Shown piece by piece: positions 43,320-49,650 of a stretch of DNA of 49,650 nt. Under the pieces are notes generated by a model that saw nothing but the letters and a program-made list of their open reading frames with translations, was not told where the DNA came from and ran no database searches. Position numbers and translations under genes: made by a program. The DNA comes from Acidobacteriota bacterium (GTDB lineage Bacteria; Acidobacteriota; Terriglobia; Terriglobales; Acidobacteriaceae). Numbering within the stretch: position 1 is the first letter of the stretch; each line of letters opens with the position of its first letter. Location: contig JAJYZC010000018.1 of assembly GCA_021800255.1 (NCBI GenBank), positions 1 to 49,650 of the forward strand, given 5' to 3'.

Positions 43320-44600
43320 GTGGAACCGCTGAGTTTGGAGAAATACAAAGCCGAGATACACCGCAGCCTGATTTCGAAGCTGGATCTGGAGAAGTTGTCG
43401 CGCGTCAATTCCAGCCAGGCGCGGCAGGCAGTTTCCGGATTGGTGAAGGAGATCCTGGCCGACCAGCGGGTGCCGCTGAACTACGACGAGCAGGAAAGGA
43501 TCCAGGCCGACCTGCTGGACGAGGTGTTCGGGCTGGGGCCGCTGGAGCCGCTGCTGCGCGACCCCAAAATATCGGACATCCTGGTGAACGACAAGGATCA
43601 TGTGTTCGTGGAGAAGGGCGGGCTGCTGCAGAAGGTGAACACCAGCTTTCGCGACGACCGCCATCTGATGCAGATCATCGACCGCATCGTCTCGCGGGTG
43701 GGGCGCCGGGTAGACGAGTCGTCGCCTATGGTGGATGCGCGGCTGCCCGACGGCTCGCGCGTGAACGCCATCATTCCTCCGCTGGCGCTGGACGGGCCTT
43801 CGCTGTCGATCCGGCGCTTTGGGACCGGGCCACTGGCCGCCAATCAACTGGTGCAATTGAACAGCATCTCGGCGGAGATGATGGAAGTGCTGACGGCAGC
43901 GGTCAAGTCGCGCATCAGCATTCTGGTTTCGGGCGGCACGGGCGCGGGCAAAACCACCTTCCTCAACATCCTGTCGCAATACATTCCCAACAACGAGCGG
44001 CTGGTGACCATCGAAGACGCGGCCGAGCTGAGGCTGGCGCAGGAGAACATCGTGCGCCTGGAGACGCGCCCGCCCAACATCGAAGGGCAAGGCGCGATCC
44101 GGCAGCGGCAACTGCTCATCAATGCCCTGCGTATGCGCCCCGACCGCATCATCATCGGCGAGGTGCGCGGCGAGGAGGCCTTCGACATGCTCCAGGCCAT
44201 GAACACCGGCCACGAGGGATCGATGACCACCATTCACGCCAATACGCCCCGCGACGCGCTGACGCGCTTGGAATCGATGGTGGCCATGACCAACATGAAT
44301 CTGCCCGAACGCTCGGTGCGCCAGCAGATCACATCGGCGCTCACCATCGTCGTCCAGGCCAACCGCCTCAGCGACGGCACGCGCAAGATCACCAGCATCT
44401 CCGAGATCACGGGCATGGAAGAAAACGTGATCAGCATGCAGGAGATATTCAGCTTCCAGAAGAAGGGGATTGGACCTGACGGCAAAGTGGTGGGCGTGTT
44501 CCGGCCCAGCGGCATCCGCCCCCGGTTCATGGAGCGGCTGCGCGTTTCCGGCGTGGTGCTGGCGCCTACGCTGTTTGAACGCGAGACGCTGGTGGCCTGA
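43320..44600 (+). CDS. tadA: Tad secretion/pilus ATPase CpaF/TadA
   Basis: A 426-residue hexameric motor that drives pilus extension and retraction. The family core is visible: [40 protein letters not shown], Walker [10 protein letters not shown] (about 205-213), [20 protein letters not shown] and the Asp/His boxes in [20 protein letters not shown] and [14 protein letters not shown]. The GTG at 43320 is preferred because GGAAGGG lies six bases upstream; the open frame reaches 43284 and an ATG at 43305 also exists. It is followed 18 bases later by tadB. Confidence 0.93.
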   Translation: MEPLSLEKYKAEIHRSLISKLDLEKLSRVNSSQARQAVSGLVKEILADQRVPLNYDEQERIQADLLDEVFGLGPLEPLLRDPKISDILVNDKDHVFVEKGGLLQKVNTSFRDDRHLMQIIDRIVSRVGRRVDESSPMVDARLPDGSRVNAIIPPLALDGPSLSIRRFGTGPLAANQLVQLNSISAEMMEVLTAAVKSRISILVSGGTGAGKTTFLNILSQYIPNNERLVTIEDAAELRLAQENIVRLETRPPNIEGQGAIRQRQLLINALRMRPDRIIIGEVRGEEAFDMLQAMNTGHEGSMTTIHANTPRDALTRLESMVAMTNMNLPERSVRQQITSALTIVVQANRLSDGTRKITSISEITGMEENVISMQEIFSFQKKGIGPDGKVVGVFRPSGIRPRFMERLRVSGVVLAPTLFERETLVA

Positions 44601-44618
44601 GCGGAAAGGAGGAGGGAG

Positions 44619-45584
44619 ATGGCGTTGATCGCAGGTGTGGTTTTCGTAGGCGCATTCCTGGTCGCGGCGTTGCTGATGACCGCCGCCAGCCCTTCCCGGA
44701 AAAGCAAGCGCGTCCAGGAGACGTTGGATTCGGTCCTGGCCACGGAAAGCCGGGAGACGCGGGAACAGATCGTGAGTGTGCGCAAGGACGCGCGCCTGAG
44801 CAGCATTCCCTGGCTCAACCGCAAACTGGTGAAGCTCGAGGTCACGCCCCACCTTCACAATCTGCTCAGCCAGGCCGATCTGAATTGGAACGCCGGCAAG
44901 CTGCTGCTGGTGAGCGCGGCGTGCTTCGCCGTCCCCAGCTTTGTGATCCACCAGTATTTCAAAACGCTTCTGCCGGCGCTCGCAGCCGGAATCCTGGCCG
45001 GCGCCGCTCCCATAAGCTGGATGCTGTTTAAGCGCAGCAAGCGATTCGGGAAGTTTGAAGAGGGTTTGCCGGAGGCTTTAGACCTGATGGTGAGCGCGCT
45101 GCGCGCCGGCCACAGCCTGATTGCGGCTATGGGCCTGGTTTCGCGGGAATGTGGAAACCCGGTGGGCGGGGAGTTCAAGCTGTGCTTCGACGAGCAGAAC
45201 TACGGCCTGGAGTTGAAGACCGCGCTCGATAACATGATCCACCGCATTCCCGTGCAAGACTTGAAGATTGTGGCCACCGCCATTCTGATCCAAAAGGAAA
45301 GCGGAGGAAACCTGGCCGAGGTGCTGGACAAGACGGCGCAAGTGATCCGGGAGCGGTTCCGGCTGAAACGGCAAGTCAAGGTGCACACCGCGCAGGGGCG
45401 GATGACGGGCTGGATTCTGAGCCTTCTACCCGTAGTGTTGGGCACGGCGATCTTTTTCATCAATCCCAAAATGATGAGCCTTTTGTGGCATCGCGCCATC
45501 GGCATCAAGCTGATGTGGACGGCCGGCGGCTTGACGTTGCTGGGTGGATTGGTGATCCGCAACATCGTGAACTTGGATATGTGA
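44619..45584 (+). CDS. tadB: Tad inner-membrane platform protein TadB
   Basis: A 321-residue type II secretion F-domain protein. An N-terminal helix (ALIAGVVFVGAFLVAALLM), a pair of helices near 105-140 and two C-terminal helices flank the conserved cytoplasmic motif EEGLPEALDLMVSALRAGHS and LAEVLDKTAQVIRERFRLKR. It anchors the ATPase together with TadC. The ribosome site AAAGGAGGAGG is near perfect. The gap to tadC is nine bases. Confidence 0.93.
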   Translation: MALIAGVVFVGAFLVAALLMTAASPSRKSKRVQETLDSVLATESRETREQIVSVRKDARLSSIPWLNRKLVKLEVTPHLHNLLSQADLNWNAGKLLLVSAACFAVPSFVIHQYFKTLLPALAAGILAGAAPISWMLFKRSKRFGKFEEGLPEALDLMVSALRAGHSLIAAMGLVSRECGNPVGGEFKLCFDEQNYGLELKTALDNMIHRIPVQDLKIVATAILIQKESGGNLAEVLDKTAQVIRERFRLKRQVKVHTAQGRMTGWILSLLPVVLGTAIFFINPKMMSLLWHRAIGIKLMWTAGGLTLLGGLVIRNIVNLDM

Positions 45585-45593
45585 GGACCGCGT

Positions 45594-46508
45594 ATGGGCT
45601 GGGCGATACTTTCATTTTTCATCATCTTCGCGTTGATTGCCAGCGCCACGCTGCTCTTGTTTTACCGCGAAACCATGATTCGGCGCATCGCCGAAGTCAT
45701 CGATGCGCGGCCTGCCAAGCAGCGCACGCTGGCCGGCGTGATCCACGACACTGGCTCCTCCCTGACCGGGTTCGTTCAGCGCATGGAGCACGTGCTGCCC
45801 AAGAGCCAATCGGAGGTTTCGGTGGTCTCGCAGCGGCTGATCCGCGCCGGCTACCGCAACGAGTCTGCGGTGAAGATCTTTTATGGCAGCAAGGTGCTGG
45901 TGCCGGTCTCGCTGTCGCTGGTGGCGCTGGTCACGGGCCTGGCGCGCATGAACCCGTTCTTCGTCTACGTTGCGGCTCTGGGCATCGGCTTTCTGCTCCC
46001 GGATTTCTGGCTGGGCAAACAGATCAAGAAGCGGCAGAAACAGATTGCGCGGGGCTTGCCCGACGTGCTTGACCTGCTGGTGATTTGCGTGGAGGCCGGG
46101 CTCAGCCTGGATCAAGCCACGGCGCGCACGGCCGAGGAACTCGGCAAAGCGCATCCCGACCTGTGCGATGAGCTGGGGGTGGTGGTGTTGGAGCAGCGCG
46201 CCGGGCGGGCGCGCGCAGATGCATGGAAGAACATGGCCGAACGCACCGGCGTAGACACCCTGCGCAATCTGGTTTCCATGCTGGTGCAGTCGGAACAACT
46301 GGGCACCAGCGTGGCCAAGGCCCTGCGCGTGCATGCCGATACGCTGCGCAAGCAGCGCGTACAGACCATCGAGGAGCTTGCCGCGAAGACTTCGGTAAAG
46401 CTGGTTTTCCCGCTGGTGTTTTTTATCTTTCCCGCATTGTTCCTGGTGGTGCTGGGCCCGGCGGTGATTGTGATGATGGAATCGTTCCAACATCTGATGA
46501 ACCATTGA
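45594..46508 (+). CDS. tadC: Tad inner-membrane platform protein TadC
   Basis: A 304-residue paralogue and partner of TadB. Helices lie at the N-terminus (AILSFFIIFALIASATLLLF), around 100-140 and at the C-terminus (VKLVFPLVFFIFPALFLVVL). The F-domain motif is RGLPDVLDLLVICVEAGLSL, and SEQLGTSVAKALRVHADTLR is the second conserved block. Immediately downstream are two micropeptide genes. Confidence 0.93.
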   Translation: MGWAILSFFIIFALIASATLLLFYRETMIRRIAEVIDARPAKQRTLAGVIHDTGSSLTGFVQRMEHVLPKSQSEVSVVSQRLIRAGYRNESAVKIFYGSKVLVPVSLSLVALVTGLARMNPFFVYVAALGIGFLLPDFWLGKQIKKRQKQIARGLPDVLDLLVICVEAGLSLDQATARTAEELGKAHPDLCDELGVVVLEQRAGRARADAWKNMAERTGVDTLRNLVSMLVQSEQLGTSVAKALRVHADTLRKQRVQTIEELAAKTSVKLVFPLVFFIFPALFLVVLGPAVIVMMESFQHLMNH

Positions 46509-46527
46509 AGGAAGGAGGAGCAATTTT

Positions 46528-46620
46528 ATGGACACTACGATTATCCGGATTGCCGCCGTGGTATTGTTTGTCGCCGTCTTCGCGCTTTTGATCCAGCGCC
46601 GGCGCACGCGGGTAAAGTAG
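46528..46620 (+). CDS. 30-residue single-span membrane peptide, tad locus (copy 1)
   Basis: ATG at 46528, TAG at 46618-46620. The peptide reads MDTTIIRIAAVVLFVAVFAL, then LIQRRRTRVK: one hydrophobic helix with a strongly basic tail, predicting a cytoplasmic C-terminus. An excellent ribosome site (AAGGAGGAG, seven-base spacing) and position 19 bases after tadC support real translation in the tad operon. It is not an Flp pilin: the Glu+5/Tyr motif is lacking. Partner and role unknown; by place it could be a regulator or small subunit of the TadB-TadC platform. Confidence 0.7.
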   Translation: MDTTIIRIAAVVLFVAVFALLIQRRRTRVK

Positions 46621-46775
46621 CAGACGCGAAGTCTCTCGCGGCTCCGGCCAGATTGGGAGAATCCGCCGGACGGCTGCGCAACGGAACGGTTGGAGGTTCC
46701 GGGTGCAGTGCGAACCAGGAGCCGGTTCCGGCGGGCAGGCCGATGCGGGACAATGTTGGCAGAAGGGGAGGTGTG

Positions 46776-46871
46776 ATGGCCAGTACCACGATTATCCGGA
46801 TTGTCGCAGGAGTTCTATTTGTGATCGTGCTGGTGCTTTTCATTCAGCGCCGGCGCACGCGGGTGAAATAG
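46776..46871 (+). CDS. 31-residue single-span membrane peptide, tad locus (copy 2)
   Basis: ATG at 46776, TAG at 46869-46871. The peptide reads MASTTIIRIVAGVLFVIVLV, then LFIQRRRTRVK. It is identical to copy 1 at 22 of 28 aligned residues, with the whole IQRRRTRVK tail kept, and most differences inside the helix are conservative. GGGGAGG precedes the ATG at good spacing. Retention of both frames and both ribosome sites after duplication argues for function. The 155 bases between the copies hold no other gene. Confidence 0.7.
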   Translation: MASTTIIRIVAGVLFVIVLVLFIQRRRTRVK

Positions 46872-47050
46872 AGCAAAGTGCTCGCCGGCGCCGGTAACGG
46901 ATTCCCGAAAGGCGCTGCCGGTGGCATGGAATATCCCGCTAGAGGGCTGTTGCGCTGCTGAGGCGATTGCCGAGGCGGAAGGCATGTTCCAGCGGGAGAG
47001 GTGAAGTGTTCCTTGAGCAGCCGTGCTGCGGAAGAAAAAAACGAAGGGCG

Positions 47051-48127
47051 ATGGTGACGGCAGTAGAGATGACGACGAAGTCTTTAGAAACCTTGGAAGA
47101 CCGAATGGCGGACCAAGACACGCCTCGTGCCGGGGGAAGAATGGAATCGCGTACTTATTGTGCATACAACCTGACACGGGAATGTTTTCTGGGTCTTGAA
47201 GTTATGAGCGCGGATCTTACTTATGCCGGCATGGTGGAATTACTGGCCACGCTGACGCTGAAGTCCGGCGAGGGCTTGTGGGCGGCGCCCTTCCGCGGCC
47301 TGCCCACGGAGGGGTTGGCGATCCCCATGGATTTGATCTACCTGGACGAGGATTGCCGCGTGATTGAGGCGGTGGAGTCGTATCCGACCTTCCGCGGCAG
47401 TCCTTACAGCCCGGACCCGGCCAGCGTTTTGGCGCTGCCCGTGCATTCCATTTATTCCTCGCAGACGCAGCCTGGCGACCAGTTGCTGCTGTGCGCGGCC
47501 GAGGAGCTTGAACGGCGTCTGGAATGGATTGCAGGCGCCAGGAGCGATAACCACGGATCGCGTGAAGCGAGCCCCATAGTCGAAAGCGCGGCCCTGCTGC
47601 GTGAGGTGCCGCTCTGGGGCGGCGGGCCGGGGGTGGTGGAGCTGGGAACCCGCGGACGGAATGACCAAACCAAGCCTGCGCACACCCACGAGATGGAGCT
47701 GGCGGCGCCGGGCGCCAAGCAAGTGCGGCCGCCGCGCAACTGGTTAGAACGCTGGTGGTCGCCGGACCCGCGCCAAGCGCCGCGCGAGGCGGCGCCGGGA
47801 TTGGCCGCCTACTACTGGAATGGCGCCGCTCCCAAGGCGCATAGCATCCGCGACATCAGCTCCTCGGGACTGTATGTCGTCACAGAGGAGCGATGGTATC
47901 CGGGGACGCTGGTCCTGATGACCCTGCAGCGGACGGATGGCCGGGACAAGACCGCGGAGCGGTCGATTGCCGTGCAATCGCGCGCCGTGCGCTGGGGCAA
48001 CGATGGAGTGGGCCTGGAGTTTGTGTTGCCTCACGCGCGCAATATACGCCGCGGCTACGATCCCATGACTGAGGGAGCGGACAGAAAAGCGCTGGATCGA
48101 TTCCTGCGCAAGTTGAAGACGAAGTGA
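47051..48127 (+). CDS. DUF192-PilZ fusion protein
   Basis: A 358-residue protein. Residues about 30-160 resemble DUF192: RTYCAYNLTRECFLGLEVMS, LKSGEGLWAAPFRGLPTEGL, AIPMDLIYLDEDCRVIEAVE and LALPVHSIY. After a linker, residues about 255-350 resemble PilZ, the c-di-GMP-binding fold (HSIRDISSSGLYVVTEERWY, VQSRAVRWGNDGVGLEFVLP). The usual RxxxR lead of PilZ is not clear, so ligand binding is uncertain. It lies between tad genes on the same strand and may tune pilus activity by c-di-GMP. The start is one of several ATGs (47051 chosen, with GAAGGG before it; 47069 and 47138 possible). Confidence 0.75.
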   Translation: MVTAVEMTTKSLETLEDRMADQDTPRAGGRMESRTYCAYNLTRECFLGLEVMSADLTYAGMVELLATLTLKSGEGLWAAPFRGLPTEGLAIPMDLIYLDEDCRVIEAVESYPTFRGSPYSPDPASVLALPVHSIYSSQTQPGDQLLLCAAEELERRLEWIAGARSDNHGSREASPIVESAALLREVPLWGGGPGVVELGTRGRNDQTKPAHTHEMELAAPGAKQVRPPRNWLERWWSPDPRQAPREAAPGLAAYYWNGAAPKAHSIRDISSSGLYVVTEERWYPGTLVLMTLQRTDGRDKTAERSIAVQSRAVRWGNDGVGLEFVLPHARNIRRGYDPMTEGADRKALDRFLRKLKTK

Positions 48128-48196
48128 GGATTGCAGGGCGCCAAGCCTTGAGACCCGGATGCGTTGCAGGCGCTCAAGCGCCTGGAGGTGAGAACG

Positions 48197-49549
48197 ATGA
48201 AGATTGCGAGCCTTTGGCGGCGAATTAGGAGCGAGGAAAGCGGCCAGGCGCTGGTGATCGGCGCCATGTCCTTGACCCTGCTGATGGGTGTGCTCGCTCT
48301 GGCGACCGACGTCGGCGTCATGCGCTACAAACAGGCCCAGTTGCAGACCGCGGCTGATTCGGCGGCGCTCGCGGCCGGTCTGGAGATCGGCAACTGCAGC
48401 AGCACCGGCGGCGTGGTTTGCGCCAACATGAAGACGGCGGCGGAAAAGGCTTTGATCGAGGACGGCATTACCACCGCAACCATCACGCCAACCTCGCAAT
48501 GCACCGTCTCCAACTCCACGGGATTGGCCATGATTATCAATGTCGGCCCCTGCGTGCTGGGATCGAGCGATCCCAACAACGGCGACGCCTATATGGCCGA
48601 GGTGGTGCTCACCGAGCCGCAAAGCACCTTCTTTGGCGGCATTTTGGGGATACCGACCTTCAACCTGGTGGCGCGCGCGGAAGCCGGCGAGGCATACTAT
48701 CTCAGCAATGGCGGAGGTAATTGCATTTACACGCAATCCATCACAATCAACTCCGGCGGAAGTCTTAATTTGGACAATTGCGGGATTTACGACGGTGGAA
48801 GCCTGGGAACTGACAACGGAGCCAACGTGACGGCGTCCACGTTTCTCTATTACGGCTCATGGAGCCCCGACAATTGTAACGGCAACAGTTGTAAATGGAC
48901 CTTAGGGGGTGGGCAGGCCCAACCCACGCACACCAATGCCGCGCAGAACGATCCGCTGGCGAATCTTGACGCGCCGAGCCAGCCGGCGACTTCCACAACC
49001 AATACGCAAACGCCGAACAGTGGGCAAACACTGCAGCCAGGCTACTATCCATACGGCTTCAATCTCAACTCGAGCGTTACCGTCAACCTCAGTCCGGGCC
49101 TTTACTACATGGGCGGCAGCATTAATGTGGGTGACGGCGCCACCCTTGAATGCACTGGATGCACAGGGGGGCTGGGTGTAACGCTCTATTTTTCCGGAGG
49201 CACTCTTCAGGCGAACAGCGGCAGCAACGTACAACTTACGGCGCCCTCTACTGGGAACACGTCGAACGGCGACGTAGCGAATATGTTGCTTTGGGAGGGA
49301 CCGAACGGCCAGAATATGACGATCGATTCCGGTTCGCAGTCCTACTTTCAAGGGACCATTTATCTCCCCAATCAATCGCTCACGCTCAACAGCGGCTCAC
49401 AAGTGATTCTCAACTCCAGTGCGGTCGCAACAGGTATCGACGTGAACAGCCTCATGGTCGATTCCGGCGATCATTTAGTGATTAACGGTTCCGGGTCATA
49501 CCTCGGCGCCGGTAGTTCGACGCTGGGGTCATTTGCGCTTGCGGAGTAG
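48197..49549 (+). CDS. TadG-like pilus-associated protein with beta-solenoid-like C-terminus
   Basis: A 450-residue protein. The N-terminus is the TadE/TadG-type anchor: EESGQALVIGAMSLTLLMGV, ALATDVGVMRYKQAQLQTAA, then DSAALAAGLEIG. After about 180 residues the sequence turns into Ser/Thr/Asn/Gly-rich short repeats (SITINSGGSLNLDNCGIYDG, NLSPGLYYMGGSINVGDGAT, SQSYFQGTIYLPNQSLTLNS) that suggest stacked beta strands, as in surface-exposed or adhesive proteins. Four or more Cys in pairs (CTGCTG, CNGNSC) may form disulfides. GGAGG sits before the ATG at 48197. It is followed by a TadE gene. Confidence 0.8.
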   Translation: MKIASLWRRIRSEESGQALVIGAMSLTLLMGVLALATDVGVMRYKQAQLQTAADSAALAAGLEIGNCSSTGGVVCANMKTAAEKALIEDGITTATITPTSQCTVSNSTGLAMIINVGPCVLGSSDPNNGDAYMAEVVLTEPQSTFFGGILGIPTFNLVARAEAGEAYYLSNGGGNCIYTQSITINSGGSLNLDNCGIYDGGSLGTDNGANVTASTFLYYGSWSPDNCNGNSCKWTLGGGQAQPTHTNAAQNDPLANLDAPSQPATSTTNTQTPNSGQTLQPGYYPYGFNLNSSVTVNLSPGLYYMGGSINVGDGATLECTGCTGGLGVTLYFSGGTLQANSGSNVQLTAPSTGNTSNGDVANMLLWEGPNGQNMTIDSGSQSYFQGTIYLPNQSLTLNSGSQVILNSSAVATGIDVNSLMVDSGDHLVINGSGSYLGAGSSTLGSFALAE

Positions 49550-49552
49550 CTC

Positions 49553-49650
49553 ATGAAGAAACGAAACCAAAACCATCTGTTGCGCGACGAGCGCGGGGCC
49601 AGCCTGGTGGAAATGGCATTGCTAATGCCCTTGTTCTTGCTGCTGCTATT
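49553..49650 (+). CDS. TadE-family pseudopilin, 5' part
   Basis: The frame starts MKKRNQNHLLRDERGASLVE and continues MALLMPLFLLLL to the window end. The DERGASLVEMALLMP segment is the TadE/TadF hallmark: a short basic leader, a processing site near Gly, Glu at +5, then a hydrophobic helix. It starts three bases after the previous gene's stop, so it is in the same operon. The rest lies outside the window. Confidence 0.85.
   Translation, partial: MKKRNQNHLLRDERGASLVEMALLMPLFLLLL

Noticed and set aside
43293..44951. Long minus-strand open frame (552 codons) opposite tadA/tadB
   Set aside because: It is His/Arg/Gln-rich with no domain pattern and mirrors the codon structure of the real plus-strand genes; a shadow frame in GC-rich DNA.

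Overview
The window looks like a chromosomal segment of an acidobacterium (Acidobacteriota, probably Terriglobia). This is inferred from protein content, not from an rRNA gene. The markers are a very large Oar-type TonB-dependent receptor with a carboxypeptidase-regulatory N-domain, a membrane protein with an N-terminal domain I associate with acidobacterial regulators, an AroD-AroE fusion, a TonB operon with two ExbD genes, and generally GC-rich, Acidobacteria-like coding sequence. All gene calls come from reading translations; no database search was possible.

Layout. 0-0.6 kb: the 5' end of a tyrosine-recombinase gene (minus strand) abuts a truncated outer-membrane barrel gene. 0.8-10.3 kb: a carbohydrate locus with a GH31 alpha-glucosidase and a giant TonB-dependent receptor on the minus strand, divergent from a membrane-spanning putative regulator and a secreted GH71 alpha-1,3-glucanase-like enzyme. 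Together these suggest use of alpha-1,3-glucan, for example from fungal walls. 10.4-11.5 kb: gene remnants and repeats. 11.6-13.8 kb: holB, a candidate structured RNA, an unusual Hfq and two tiny membrane proteins. 14.3-17.4 kb: yajC-secD-secF. 17.7-21.6 kb: tonB-exbB-exbD-exbD-TPR lipoprotein behind a possible ECF-type promoter and ended by a clear terminator. This operon could energise receptors such as the one at 3.5-7.3 kb.

21.7-35 kb is mostly housekeeping: msrPQ (methionine sulfoxide repair), rnhB, a GT39-type sugar or lipid transferase, rbfA and ylxP (split by an inserted CDF transporter and HxlR regulator), an SDR, an M3 peptidase, aroDE and tRNA-Val(CAC). 35.5-39 kb: an ECF sigma factor, its zinc-binding anti-sigma factor, a DUF3106 protein and an unidentified membrane protein. 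39.1-49.65 kb: an NtrC-type activator and a Tad (type IVc) pilus locus, tadV-tadZ-tadA-tadB-tadC, then two tandem 30-31 residue membrane peptides, a DUF192-PilZ fusion, a TadG-like protein with a beta-solenoid-like C-terminus and the start of a TadE gene that runs off the window.

The items least explained by known annotation are the duplicated micropeptides in the tad locus, a three-copy palindromic intergenic repeat (17.4, 24.9 and 27.9 kb), a second foldback repeat (11.4 and 41.1 kb) and a closed-stem RNA candidate just before hfq. No CRISPR array, rRNA gene or intact insertion sequence was seen.
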